Part shown: piece by piece, positions 52,645-61,863 of the stretch | Layout: every line of letters begins with the position of its first letter | Position numbering within the stretch: position 1 is the stretch's first letter | Assembly (NCBI GenBank): GCA_016719405.1 | Contig: JADJZE010000021.1 | Span: forward strand, 805,190 to 869,189 | Direction: 5' to 3' | Length of the DNA stretch: 64,000 nucleotides | Source: Candidatus Aalborgicola lynettensis | GTDB lineage: Bacteria; Pseudomonadota; Gammaproteobacteria; Burkholderiales; Burkholderiaceae_C | The notes under the pieces: generated by a model | Databases searched by the model: none | What the model was told of the DNA's origin: nothing | What the model saw: only the letters and a program-made list of their open reading frames with translations | Translations under genes and position numbers: made by a program

Positions 52645-53888
52645 GGGCGCCCCCCAGGCTGAATGGCCAGGTTGTTACCTTCCCAGCGGGCCAAATAACC
52701 CTGCGCCTGCAGGCGGGCGCTGGCATCGGCCAGCACCGGAGCGTTCGGGTCGAGGCCTTTCAATAGTACGCTGCCAGCTATGAAATCAATAGCTGCTGGC
52801 GCAGGTGTGCCGGGCGCTGCAGCCTGGAATTGACCCAGAATTGTCTCCAGGTCGGCGCTCGATGCGGCGCCACTTTGGCGCTGCAGGTCGGCCAGCGCGC
52901 GCTCCATTTGTGCCGGGGCGTCTACCACCACCCGCACATCGGGGAAGGTGTCGGTCAAAATGGCCCGAATGGTGGCACGCTGTGCGGCCTGTGCGGCCTG
53001 CTCTTTCCAGGCCCAGGCTTGCAGGCCCAACAGTTGCACCACCACCAATGCCAGCACACCCCAGCGTGCGGCGCGCCACTGGGGCGCTTGCGCCAGCGTG
53101 TGGCCCAGGGTGGACAGGTATTTGGTCACGCGCGTGCGCCGGTTGCGCAGCAGGTCGAACTGGGCCAGATCCCATTCGGTTTGTGCCGCCCGTACCGCGC
53201 GTTGGGCCGGGGTTTGCAAGTCCACCCTGCCGCTGAAAAGGTGTTCGGCCAACTCCGCCACGGCCGGGTCGGTGGTGACGGATTCCATGATCTGGAGCGC
53301 CGCCTGCGGCAGCACCGGGTCGGCCAAAGTGCCCGACAGCGGCAACTGGATAACCCCGTGAGGCCCACTGGTCACCAGTCGCGCTGCGTCGGGCGCGCCG
53401 GTGAGCCACAGGCCAATGGCGTTGGGGTCGTGTGCGGGGGGCGGTGCCATTTCGGGGACGATACGCGCCACCGGCAACCCGGCTTGTTCCAGCGCACCCA
53501 CCCAGGCGTGTAACCAGGCGCGGTTGCAACTGCACACCCACACTGGCGCGCCTTCTTTGGCGTGTGGCATCAGCGCGAAATGCAGCAGGGCAGGGTCGTC
53601 CAGTACACGGTCTTCGAGCAGGCCGTCGAGCACGGCGCGCAGTCGGGGCGCGTCCGCGTCGGTAAACAATGTGCGTTGCAGTGTGCCGCGTGGCAGCTCC
53701 AGGCGGTGCCAGGATAGCTGTTGTATGGGTACTACAACCACAAGCTCTGCACCGGCGGGCGCGGTCAACAAGGACAGTGCCGCTTCACCGTGGCGTGCCA
53801 CGCTGGTGCCGTCGCCTGTGGTGGCATAGGCACACGCTACGCTGGGCGCAGGCAGGGGTTCAGGCAGTGTGACGATCAGCGTGGTCAT
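52641..53888 (-). CDS. gspL: Type II secretion protein GspL
   Basis: GspL anchors the GspE ATPase to the membrane. The 415-residue protein has an actin-like cytoplasmic domain (LVVVVPIQQLSWHRLELP), one membrane helix near residue 275 (WGVLALVVVQLLGLQAWAW) and a periplasmic domain. The ATG at 53888 is chosen by family length. A dispersed repeat codes for PAAIDFIAGS near residue 375. Its usual upstream partner gspK is 5.3 kb away, with a cassette on the other strand in between. Confidence 0.9.
   Translation of the reverse strand: MTTLIVTLPEPLPAPSVACAYATTGDGTSVARHGEAALSLLTAPAGAELVVVVPIQQLSWHRLELPRGTLQRTLFTDADAPRLRAVLDGLLEDRVLDDPALLHFALMPHAKEGAPVWVCSCNRAWLHAWVGALEQAGLPVARIVPEMAPPPAHDPNAIGLWLTGAPDAARLVTSGPHGVIQLPLSGTLADPVLPQAALQIMESVTTDPAVAELAEHLFSGRVDLQTPAQRAVRAAQTEWDLAQFDLLRNRRTRVTKYLSTLGHTLAQAPQWRAARWGVLALVVVQLLGLQAWAWKEQAAQAAQRATIRAILTDTFPDVRVVVDAPAQMERALADLQRQSGAASSADLETILGQFQAAAPGTPAPAAIDFIAGSVLLKGLDPNAPVLADASARLQAQGYLARWEGNNLAIQPGGRP
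52774..52802 (-). repeat. Dispersed repeat core inside gspL, copy 8
   Basis: On the gspL strand GCGCCAGCAGCTATTGATTT is followed by CATAGCTGG. It is read in frame within the periplasmic domain of GspL. Confidence 0.6.
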
Positions 53889-54240
53889 GGGCACATGGAA
53901 GGTGGGCACCCATTGTAGGGTCATGCCCTGCGGCGGTGGGGCCTGCGTGGCGGGGCCATAGGGTTTTTACCGCCGGGCGTTTGCGGGCGGTGGGGATGTA
54001 CTTTGCGTGTTCAAGCACCATGTGGCGCCAGTGCGTGGTGGTTGCGGCACTGGAGTTGAGTGCTATAAATAGCATAGCGTAAAATTGTTTCCAGACAAGC
54101 GCAAAAGGCGGTTTTTGTTCGCAGTTGTGCGGCTGGGCGGGGGATGTAAAAAGGGTTTGCGTGAGGCTGCCTGGGTGCAATAATCGGCACCGGCCGCAAT
54201 GCCGCTACTCCTTTAACCCGTTTTTACGAGCCGCTCTACT
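53889..54240. other. Divergent control region between gspL and the five-gene cassette
   Basis: This 352-bp gap must hold the promoters of gspL (minus) and of the cassette (plus). It contains a G/C hairpin ACCGCC/GGCGGT (53969-53991) and repeat copy 9. No gene is seen. Confidence 0.5.
54059..54110 (-). repeat. Dispersed palindromic repeat, diverged copy 9
   Basis: The plus strand shows TGCTATAAATAGCATAGC, then after a diverged middle CCAGACAAGCGCAAAAGGC, which matches the outer block of copies 1 and 10. The central hairpin is altered. Confidence 0.5.
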
Positions 54241-54879
54241 ATGCAAACTACACTCCGCGTGAACCACCGCACCGTGGCCGCCGCACTGCTGCTGGGCAGT
54301 TGCCTGCCGGCACTGGCCGCTGAAGCGCCCCGGGCAGAAATGCCGCCCCCAGCCTCCATCAAACCCGGCAACTATTTTGAATTCACCACCAGTGAAGCCA
54401 GCATGGGCGGGTGCAGGCGCTGGAACGTCAAGGAGCTGACCAGCGACGGCATGCTGGTCATTCAATGCAAAGACCTGCTGATCTACCAGTCGGTTGCGAA
54501 CAGCTTGAACATCACCAAAATGGTTAAAACCGATGGTGAGGTGCAGTACGAGTTCAAACCGTTCATGCCCACCATGATTTATCCACTGGAAGTGGGAAGC
54601 AAATGGTCCGGTGAATACGCCGGTTTTACCGAAGACACGGGTGACAAGTGGAAGAGCAAAGCCCAGTGTGAGGCGGTGGCGTTTGAAAAGGTCAAAGTGG
54701 TTGCGGGCGAGTTCGATGCGTTTCGCATTGAATGCGTCGACAACTGGCGGGCGATGATGGTCTTCAGCGGCGAAAAGAAATCGACGCGATGGTATGCACC
54801 CAAGCTTGGTACCGTGGTCAAAGTGGTGCACGATGACCCCAAATGGAACTACCAGTTGACGGCCTACAAGCTGGATTGA
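54241..54879 (+). CDS. Secreted protein, first gene of the envelope cassette
   Basis: The 212-residue protein has a signal peptide (HRTVAAALLLGSCLPALAAE) and a mature beta-rich domain of unknown family with repeated short blocks (GNYFEFTTSEAS, LEVGSKWSGEYAG, GEFDAFRIECVDNW). The layout resembles periplasmic lipid-chaperone or DUF3108-like domains, but this is only a visual impression. It ends four bases before the ABC ATPase start, so it is very likely part of the same system, perhaps as a periplasmic carrier or receptor. Confidence 0.65.
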   Translation: MQTTLRVNHRTVAAALLLGSCLPALAAEAPRAEMPPPASIKPGNYFEFTTSEASMGGCRRWNVKELTSDGMLVIQCKDLLIYQSVANSLNITKMVKTDGEVQYEFKPFMPTMIYPLEVGSKWSGEYAGFTEDTGDKWKSKAQCEAVAFEKVKVVAGEFDAFRIECVDNWRAMMVFSGEKKSTRWYAPKLGTVVKVVHDDPKWNYQLTAYKLD

Positions 54880-54883
54880 TCCC

Positions 54884-55618
54884 ATGCACCCCGTCATACT
54901 GAAGCAGGTCAACAAAACCTACCACCTCGATTCCGTGGGCGTTCCGGCCCTGTGCGATATCAACCTCGAAATCCGCTCCAACCGGTTCACCGTGATTTCG
55001 GGCCCATCGGGCAGCGGTAAAACCACCCTGCTCAATGTGATTGGCTGCATCGACCGGCCCGACCAGGGTGAGGTCATCGTCGCCGGGCAGGATGTGCAAA
55101 AAATGTCCGACAACGCCTTGTCCGACTTTCGCGCCCGCCAGCTCGGCTTCATCTTTCAGAACTTCAATTTGCTGCAGGTGTTAACCGCTTACGAAAACGT
55201 GGAATACCCGCTGCTGCTGACCAAAATGCCGGACGCGCAGCGCAAACAACGTGTGCTGGCCCTGCTCGATGCCGTGGGCCTGGCCGACCGGGCCAAGTAC
55301 CGGCCCGGCCAACTCTCGGGCGGGCAACGCCAGCGGGTGGCCATTGCCCGTGCCCTTGCGCCCGCGCCCAAGCTGGTGCTGGCCGACGAGCCCACCGCCA
55401 ATCTGGACAGCCACACCGGTGCCGACATCATTGCGCTGATGCGCAAAATGCAGCGCGAGCACCATGTGTCGTTCGTCTTTTCGTCCCACGACCCGCAGGT
55501 GCAGGCGGCGGCGGACGATACGGTGTTTATCCGTGACGGGCGCATCACGTCCATTGAGCGGCGAACCGAACCGAGCCCACAGACCGAAAACGCCCAAGTA
55601 ACCAAGGTGGCAGCATGA
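54884..55618 (+). CDS. ABC transporter ATPase, LolD/MacB type
   Basis: The 244-residue ATPase has Walker A GPSGSGKTTLLN near residue 41, Q-loop FIFQNFNLLQVLTAYENVEY, signature LSGGQRQRVAIARAL near 144, Walker B LVLADEPTANLD and the switch His (VFSSHDPQV). The sequence is that of LolD and MacB-like ATPases that power FtsX-type permeases. It overlaps the permease gene by four bases. With it, the complex would act mechanically on envelope substrates instead of moving solutes through a channel. Confidence 0.9.
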   Translation: MHPVILKQVNKTYHLDSVGVPALCDINLEIRSNRFTVISGPSGSGKTTLLNVIGCIDRPDQGEVIVAGQDVQKMSDNALSDFRARQLGFIFQNFNLLQVLTAYENVEYPLLLTKMPDAQRKQRVLALLDAVGLADRAKYRPGQLSGGQRQRVAIARALAPAPKLVLADEPTANLDSHTGADIIALMRKMQREHHVSFVFSSHDPQVQAAADDTVFIRDGRITSIERRTEPSPQTENAQVTKVAA

Positions 55619-57003
55619 AGACACTTTCTCTGGCCCTGCGCAATTTGCTGCGCAACCGCCGCCGCTCCCTCACCACGCTCTTGGCCATGGGTATCGGGCT
55701 GGTGGCCATTCTGGTGTTTGGTGGTTACAAGTCCAACGTGATCTACGGCATTGAAACCGGCGTGACACAGCACTCCGGCCACTTGCAGATTCAGCGCATG
55801 GGGTATTTCTCGGAAGGCGGCGACAACCCCACTTCCTACGGTATCGCCAACTACCAGCGGCTGATTGATACCATTAAAAAAGATCCGGTGCTTGCGCCCA
55901 TGCTGGCGGTGGTCACCCCCAGTTTGTCGCTGGGCGGGCTGGCGGGTAATTTTGCCGCCGGGGTGTCGCGCTCCGTCATGGCCCAAGGCGTGGTGGTGGA
56001 AGAACACAACCGCATGCTGGAGTGGAATGACTACCAGCTCAAAAGCTACTCCCACCCCTTGCCCCTGGTTGGCTCCGGTACCGACGGTGTGGTGATTGGC
56101 ACCGGCGTGGCCCGCAAGCTCAAGCTGTGCGATGCGCTCAACGTGCCGCATTGCTTCCAAAGTGCCAGCGTACCGGCCACCGACGGCGCCGCCGCTCCGG
56201 ATGACATTGCCGACCTGTCGGCCATGGAAAAGGGCAATGTCCCTGTGCAGGACAACACCCGCATCGAGATGCTGGCGTCCACCGCACACGGCGCGCCCAA
56301 CGTGGCCAGCCTGCAGGTGGTGGCGGCAGAAAACCTGGGCATCAAGGCGATTGATGACGTGTACCTGGCCATGCATTTGGCGCAAGCACAGAAGCTGATC
56401 TACGGCAGCCAAGAACCCAAGGTGACCGCCATCCGTATCCAGCTGCAGCATGCCAGCCAGATTCCGGCGGCCAAAAAACGCCTGGCACACCTGTTTGAAG
56501 ATGAATTTATGGTGCAGTCGCTGGAGGTGCTGGACTTTCGCACGCTGAACCCGCTCTACGGCCAAACGGCGCAGTTCTTTGGTTCCGTGTTCGGCTTTAT
56601 CGCCACCTTGATTGCGGTCATTGTGCTGTTCATGATTGGCAATACCATGAGCACCGCCGTGGTGGAGCGCACGGTTGAAATTGGCACCTTGCGGGCCATT
56701 GGCCTGCGCCGCTCGGGCATTCGCAACCTGTTTTTGTGCGAAGGGGTGCTGCTGGGCCTGATGGGTTCGGTATTCGGCGTAGTGTGTGCGCTGGGCATCG
56801 CCTCCCTCATCAACAACAGCGGCTTGTCGTTTACCCCGCCGGGTTATTCCTACGCCTACCTGATTCTGGTGCGTATCTGGGAAGACACCAACCTGCTGGT
56901 CGGCAGTGTGCTGGGGCTGATTGTGGTGACCGTGTTGTCCGCCTGGTGGCCCGCGCGGCGTGCTTCCAAGCTGATGATTGTGGACGCGCTGCGCCACGTG
57001 TAA
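55615..57003 (+). CDS. FtsX/LolCE-type ABC permease
   Basis: The 462-residue protein has one N-terminal membrane helix (LTTLLAMGIGLVAILVFGGY), a large periplasmic domain of about 270 residues and three C-terminal helices with the FtsX pattern ERTVEIGTLRAIGLRRSGI near 355. This topology is that of LolC/E and MacB. It is a single permease, so it would work as a homodimer, unlike the LolC-LolE pair. Its start overlaps the ATPase stop (ATGA). Confidence 0.88.
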   Translation: MKTLSLALRNLLRNRRRSLTTLLAMGIGLVAILVFGGYKSNVIYGIETGVTQHSGHLQIQRMGYFSEGGDNPTSYGIANYQRLIDTIKKDPVLAPMLAVVTPSLSLGGLAGNFAAGVSRSVMAQGVVVEEHNRMLEWNDYQLKSYSHPLPLVGSGTDGVVIGTGVARKLKLCDALNVPHCFQSASVPATDGAAAPDDIADLSAMEKGNVPVQDNTRIEMLASTAHGAPNVASLQVVAAENLGIKAIDDVYLAMHLAQAQKLIYGSQEPKVTAIRIQLQHASQIPAAKKRLAHLFEDEFMVQSLEVLDFRTLNPLYGQTAQFFGSVFGFIATLIAVIVLFMIGNTMSTAVVERTVEIGTLRAIGLRRSGIRNLFLCEGVLLGLMGSVFGVVCALGIASLINNSGLSFTPPGYSYAYLILVRIWEDTNLLVGSVLGLIVVTVLSAWWPARRASKLMIVDALRHV

Positions 57004-57017
57004 GGAGTGCATCAACC

Positions 57018-57857
57018 ATGCAACAACCAATGATGCACATTCCAGACGCCGCGCACCTCCCGCACAGGGCACCTGCCCGCATGGCGCGCCTGGTGCGTTT
57101 TTTGGGCGCCCTGGCGGCCAGCCTGTGTGTGGCCAGTGCCCACGCCATCCCCAGCGCGCAAGAGATTCTGGCCGCCAGCGATGCGGTGCGCAACCCGGAT
57201 TTCCCCTTCGGATTGACCAACACGCTGATCGAATACCGCAACGGCAAACAGACCGACACCAGCACCCTGGCCATCTACTCCAAGGCCGAAGCCACAGGCG
57301 GGCAGTTCCGCAGCCTGATCCGCTTTGTGGCACCGGCGCGTGATGCCGGCAAACTGATGCTGTACAGCGGGCGCGACCTGTGGTTTTATGACCCCACCAA
57401 CAAGGCCAGCATTCGCTTGTCGCCGCAGCAGCGCTTGCTGGGTCAGGCATCCAATGGCGATGTGGTGACGGTGAACCTGGCCAAAGACTACAAGGCCACT
57501 CAGGCGGGTGAGGAAGACATGCAGGATGGCGAAAAGAAAATGCGCCACTGCTACAAACTCAGCCTGTCTGCCCTGACGCCCGAGGTGAGTTACCACCACA
57601 TCGAAATCTGGATCGACACGGCTAACAACCAGCCGGTTAAATCGCGTTTCTACGCCGAGAGTGGCAAGCTGCTGAAAACGGCGTACTACCGCAAGTTCCA
57701 GAAACACCTGGGGCACGACCGGCCCACCGAGACGGTGATCATTGACGGCCTGGACACCAGTTGGGTTACCGTGATGCGCTTTTCCGATTGGGTCAAACGC
57801 GAGGTGCCTGATGCCTGGCTGCAGCGCGACTACTTGCCGCGCTTCAAGCCGGAGTAG
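57018..57857 (+). CDS. LolA-like outer membrane lipoprotein-sorting protein
   Basis: The 279-residue protein has an N-terminal signal peptide (RFLGALAASLCVASAHA) and a domain with SLIRFVAPARDAGKLMLYSG and DLWFYDPTNKASIRLSPQQR, matching the LolA-like family called outer membrane lipoprotein-sorting protein. Such proteins have an open beta-barrel with a hydrophobic cavity for acyl chains. Its place right after an FtsX-type permease suggests it accepts the substrate in the periplasm. AAGGAG precedes the ATG at 57018 by ten bases; an ATG four codons later is an alternative. Confidence 0.85.
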   Translation: MQQPMMHIPDAAHLPHRAPARMARLVRFLGALAASLCVASAHAIPSAQEILAASDAVRNPDFPFGLTNTLIEYRNGKQTDTSTLAIYSKAEATGGQFRSLIRFVAPARDAGKLMLYSGRDLWFYDPTNKASIRLSPQQRLLGQASNGDVVTVNLAKDYKATQAGEEDMQDGEKKMRHCYKLSLSALTPEVSYHHIEIWIDTANNQPVKSRFYAESGKLLKTAYYRKFQKHLGHDRPTETVIIDGLDTSWVTVMRFSDWVKREVPDAWLQRDYLPRFKPE

Positions 57858-57863
57858 GGCGCC

Positions 57864-59201
57864 ATGCACGCCGTACCACAGCGCCGGTGCGCGCCCGCGG
57901 GCGGCGCCAGGCTGCGCCGCCTGGGCATCCGTTTGAAGGTCAAGGCGCTGCTGGTCGCGGGTCTGGCCGGGCTTGCAGGGTTTGCTCCGCACGCATGGGC
58001 CGAAGAGCCCAGTGACCTGGACGCGCTGGCACTGGCTGACGCTCCCACTACCACCACGACGGATACCGTGCGCGACTGGCAAGCATTTGCCGAGCTGGCG
58101 TTCGGCCAGTTCACCGCGCCCAGCGGCGTGGTAACCCCCAACCACCGCCTGTCGCTGGACGTGCAGGTGGATACGTCCATCGCCCCGCGCTGGCGCGCCG
58201 TGCTGGCGGATCGGCTGGACGGGAAGTGGCCTGGGCAGATCGGTGATGAACACTACATCAACACCCTGAAAGAGGCGTATGTGAGTTGGCAGGCCAGCGA
58301 CGAGCGCCTGCTCGACCTGGGGCGCGTCAACGTGCGCAACGGCGTGGCCATGGGTTACAACCCGACCGATTATTTCCGCAGCGGCGCCGTGCGCTCGATG
58401 GTGTCGAGCGACCCCGGTAGCTTGAAGAAAAACCGCCTGGGCAGCGTGATGCTGCGCGGCCAGACCTTGTGGAACGGCGGCTCACTCACCGCGCTGGCGT
58501 CGCCCAAAATGGCCGAGCAGGCCAGCGACACGGCTTTCAGTCCCGACTACGGTGCCACCAACAACCAGAACCGCTGGCTGCTGTCCTTGAGTCAGCGGCT
58601 CACCGACAAGATTGCCCCCCAGTGGCTGTTGTACGGCGAAGACCGGCAGAGCGCCCAACTGGGTATGAACCTGACCACGCTGGCGGGTGATGCCACGGTG
58701 CTTTTTGCGGAGTGGTCGGGCGGGCAAAGCCGCTCGCAGCTGGCACAAGCCGGGCTGGCGGCGGAGGACGCCAGTTTTCATCAGCGCGCGGCTGCGGGTG
58801 TGACCTATACCACCCGCAACAAACTCTCCATGACGCTGGAATACGCCTACAACGACGCGGCACTGCATGCCGACGAGTGGGATGCATTGCAACGCGGCTG
58901 GCCCTTGGCCTACGCCCAGTACCGCCTGTGGGCGCAAGCCGCGCAGGAGTTGCCCACGCGCGACATGTTGGGTCTGTACGCCAACTGGCAAGACGCCGTC
59001 GTCCCGCACCTGGACATCAGCGCCATGCTGCGCACCAACCGGGCAGACAACAGCCGCACCCACTGGGTGGAGGCCCGTTACCACTGGAGTCATACCGATG
59101 TGGCGCTGCAACTGCAGGTCAACAGTGGCGGCCCGCTAAGCGACTTTGGTGCGACGCCGCAGCAGCGCATCTGGCAAGTGTCATTGCGCCAGTATTTTTG
59201 A
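57864..59201 (+). CDS. Outer membrane beta-barrel protein of the envelope cassette
   Basis: The 445-residue protein has a signal peptide (ALLVAGLAGLAGFAPHAWAE) and a long series of alternating beta strands ending in the aromatic terminal signature WQVSLRQYF, the mark of a BAM-inserted barrel. No known family is certain; it resembles DUF1302- or alginate-porin-like barrels. It follows the LolA-like gene by six bases. It is convergent with gspK and overlaps its 3' end by 21 bp. It may be the outer membrane receiver or exit of the cassette's substrate. Confidence 0.75.
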   Translation: MHAVPQRRCAPAGGARLRRLGIRLKVKALLVAGLAGLAGFAPHAWAEEPSDLDALALADAPTTTTTDTVRDWQAFAELAFGQFTAPSGVVTPNHRLSLDVQVDTSIAPRWRAVLADRLDGKWPGQIGDEHYINTLKEAYVSWQASDERLLDLGRVNVRNGVAMGYNPTDYFRSGAVRSMVSSDPGSLKKNRLGSVMLRGQTLWNGGSLTALASPKMAEQASDTAFSPDYGATNNQNRWLLSLSQRLTDKIAPQWLLYGEDRQSAQLGMNLTTLAGDATVLFAEWSGGQSRSQLAQAGLAAEDASFHQRAAAGVTYTTRNKLSMTLEYAYNDAALHADEWDALQRGWPLAYAQYRLWAQAAQELPTRDMLGLYANWQDAVVPHLDISAMLRTNRADNSRTHWVEARYHWSHTDVALQLQVNSGGPLSDFGATPQQRIWQVSLRQYF

Positions 59202-60144
59202 GCCGGACAGCGGCGGGGCTTCGTGGCTGCGCCACAGGGTTTTGGCCGTGGGGCCGCTGTCGCGCTGGACGATGGAGCGGTCTTCCACCACCGATTGGTC
59301 TTGCCGCTGGCGCCTTGTACCTGAAAGTACCGTGAACCCACGTCGTGGGGTGTCGGTCAGCACGTCCGAGCCGCCAAGCAATGTGTTGGCATCGGCCAGC
59401 AGCTTGAAGTGGTTGCGCTGGCGGGCGTTGACCAGCTGTTGTGCACGGGCCATGTCGAGCTGCGGCACGCTGGCCGATAACACCAATGCGCTGGCAGTGT
59501 TGATGTTGAGCAGGGTGCGCTGGGGCAGTAACGTAATGTGGGGCTGCAGCGCGGCCAGTGTGGGAGCCGACAGGCCCAACCAGGCCAGGTGCTCCACCCG
59601 CTGGGGTGCAAGGGGTGCGTCGGGCTTGCTGGTGTCCTGCGAGCAGTAGGTTGTTGGCCATCAGGGCCAACTCTTCGGGCGGCAAGCCCAAAAGCTCAAA
59701 CAGCTTGCCAAAGGCCTGCAGATGGGTCTCGGATACCTTGGTACCGTCCACCAGGTTGGTCACGTTCATGCGGGCCTGCAAGTCGGTAATCTGGCCCGAC
59801 AGAAAGACCTGTGTTGCGGTATCGGACTCGGCGGCCGCGCCATTGCTGTCAGCGGCCAGAAAGGACGACAGCCGCGCCTCGGCCAGTGGCACGGACCAGG
59901 GCTCGGCCAGGTGGTCGGCACCGCCCGCGCGGGCGTCTTCGATCAGAATCAGGCGCGCCCAGTCGAGCGCGCCGGTCAGTACCCAACGCGCCTGCAATTG
60001 CATGCGTTCGGCCGATTCAACTTCGACATTGCGCCACTGGCGCCACAGCGCGCCTGCAGCCAGACTGGCCACCAGGGTGACGGTCAGCAGTGCCGCCAGC
60101 AGGGCTGCGCCACGTTGCGTAGCGAGGGGCGGGGTGGGTGTCAT
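59181..60144 (-). CDS. gspK: Type II secretion minor pseudopilin GspK, one frameshift
   Basis: GspK caps the pseudopilus tip. The N-terminus has the prepilin-like region QRGAALLAALLTVTLVASLA, and the body includes ITDLQARMNVTNLVDG near residue 120. The frame breaks near 59640; adding one base restores AQDTSKPDAPLAPQRVEHLA and continues to LLNINTASALVLSA and the stop at 59181. A single-base deletion in the sequence is likely. Its start overlaps the gspJ stop (ATGA). Its normal follower gspL is displaced by the five-gene cassette. Confidence 0.85.
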
Positions 60145-60830
60145 CGACCGGGCCCCAAGGTGCCGCGCATCCAGTCACGCGTGAGGGTGCCGCCAAGGGC
60201 CGAACCCGGTGGAAGGGTCAGCACCAGGCGCACCGCATCGAAGGGCGCGGGCGCGGGGGGGATGGGTGCCGATGCGCCGCTGGCCGGTGTCGGCGCGGTG
60301 CTGGGCGTGGCGCTGTCGGCGGTGGCTCCGACCGACCAGGCGCCGTTGCGGTGGGTCAGAACGCTCCACTGCTCTACCGGGGTAATCGCCACTTCGAACT
60401 GGCGTTGCACATCGCCCGGGTTGCGTGCCCACTGGCTGGCCTGGGTGCGCGCAACCTGCAAGGCGGCGCGGGTGGTCAGCGGGGGAGACTGCCAGCGCAA
60501 CCATTGGTTGACGCCCTTGTCGGACCGCACCGTCCAGGCCACCAGCAACAGGCCGGCGCCCGGCGCTTGGGTGCTGTAGCGGGTGATGTGCAGCGTGTTG
60601 CCATCCCAGTCCAGCGCCGGGTTGGGGGCCAGTGCCACCTGGGCGTCCAGATCGGCCGCCCATTGCGCCAGACCCGCTTGCAGCGTGAGCAAGCGTCGCC
60701 GCGCTCCTGGATGTGGCTGTGCGCACGGGTCATCAGCATCGAGTCCGCCAACTCACCAGCGCCATCAGCGCCAGATAGCCAGCGCCACCAGCAACTCGAT
60801 GAGCGTAAAGCCCCGGTTGGATGCGCGCAT
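60141..60830 (-). pseudogene. gspJ: Type II secretion minor pseudopilin GspJ, multiple frameshifts
   Basis: The N-terminus MRASNRGFTLIELLVALAIW is a perfect prepilin signal (cleavage at G/F, conserved Glu). The body from LTLQAGLAQWAADLDAQVAL onward is in one frame to the stop. Between them (60693-60775) at least three one-base gaps are needed to join LMALVSWR, SMLMTRAHSHIQERGDA and LLTLQAGLAQW. This is too many for a normal gene but each repair is a single missing base, so poor sequence is as likely as decay. Confidence 0.8.
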
Positions 60831-61202
60831 CAGTAGCGTCCCATCACAGTGGACAAGGCCAGCAGGGGCGTTGCGCCATCGGCCACCTGGGCCTGTACCC
60901 GCACAAAAGTGGGATTGGGGGTGGGGCGCACCGACAGGTGCACGGTCCATTCGCGTCGGCCTGCACGCAGCTCTGGGTGTCGTCGCCTATGGGGGCATCA
61001 TGCGGTTCAGGCGCAGGCCAATCAGGGTGTTTTCGGCGCACAACTGGGCCAGCAGCATGTTGGACTGGCGCTCGGCGTTGGCCGTTAGCGCACCCGTGGC
61101 GCGTGCGCCGGCAGCCAGGGCCAGCGCCACAATGCTCAACGCCACCAGCACCTCAATGAGCGTGAAGCCCCGTGTGCGGCAGATGTGCGTGGTGGCCGTC
61201 AT
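60830..61202 (-). pseudogene. gspI: Type II secretion minor pseudopilin GspI, two frameshifts
   Basis: RGFTLIEVLVALSIVALALA shows the prepilin signal of GspI. The frame breaks at the C5 run near 60990 and again near 60967; adding one base at each restores PPIGDDTQSCVQAD and WTVHLSVRPTPNPTFVRVQ to the stop. It overlaps gspH and gspJ by ATGA-type junctions, as in intact operons, so the junctions are preserved. Confidence 0.8.
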
Positions 61203-61630
61203 GGCGCGCCATCCGCCGCATTGGTCTGCACCGCAAACGGGCGCACGCCGTCGGTGGCCAGGGTCAGGCGGGTTTGGGGGGAAGAGATGGATACGAGCAC
61301 AATTTTCTGGCCCGATGATGGGCTCCGGCCCCAGCAACAGCGTGGTTGCATCGGCGCACATCGTTGCCCAGCCAGTTGCCGGGCAGGGCGCCGACGGGCA
61401 GGCCTTCAAACACAAAGCCGGTTTCGGTGTTGCGCCAGCGCACCGGGCTGGCGCATGCGCGACTGCGCGCGTGCAGACTCCGGCAGCGCGCAGGCGCTGG
61501 GCTTCACGCTCAGCGCGGTGACACTGCCATCGCGCAGCGAGCAACGCCACGCCAGCGGTGGCCAGCGCCATGATGGCCACCACCACCATCAGCTCCAGCA
61601 GCGTAAAGCCGAGACTGCGCGTAGCAAGCG
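61199..61630 (-). pseudogene. gspH: Type II secretion minor pseudopilin GspH, multiple frameshifts
   Basis: LGFTLLELMVVVAIMALATA marks a GspH prepilin start. Downstream pieces RWRNTETGFVFEGLPVG, ADATTLLLGPEPIIG and IVLVSISSPQTRLTLATDG lie in different frames; at least four single-base repairs are needed. No clear in-frame start codon precedes the prepilin motif, because the upstream region is replaced by a G/C-rich tandem repeat array, so the 5' limit is approximate. Confidence 0.7.
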
Positions 61631-61859
61631 TGGGGGCAGCAATTTCCCGCCGGGCCGCCCCAGGGAAACTAGCCGAAACGACCCGCGCAAGGCGTGGGGC
61701 AACAATTTCCCGCCGGGCCGCCCCAGGGAAATGCCCCCTGGGGCAGCGACCCGCGCAGCGGCGGAGCGTGGGGGCGCCAATTTCCCGCCGGGCCGCCCCA
61801 AGGGAAGTTAGCCCCCCTGGGGGGCAGCGACCCGCGCAGCGGTGGAGCGTGGGGGCTGC
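61628..61859. repeat. Three-unit G/C-rich tandem repeat between gspG and gspH
   Basis: Units begin with GCGTGGGG at 61628, 61692 and 61766 (lengths 64, 74 and 81 bp) and a partial fourth begins at 61847. Each contains AATTTCCCGCCGGGCCGCCC and most end ACCCGCGCAGCGG. The growing units contain an extra CCCCCTGGGG hairpin. The array separates gspG from gspH and covers the place where the gspH start should be. Confidence 0.8.
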
Positions 61860-61863
61860 TATA

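Noticed and set aside
55189..57450. A 753-codon open frame on the minus strand across the ABC transporter genes
   Set aside because: It is antisense to the clear ATPase and permease genes; long shadow frames are common at this G+C and the translation has no recognisable domain.
61628..61859. Possible CRISPR array
   Set aside because: Units are contiguous with no unique spacers and differ in length; there are no cas genes.
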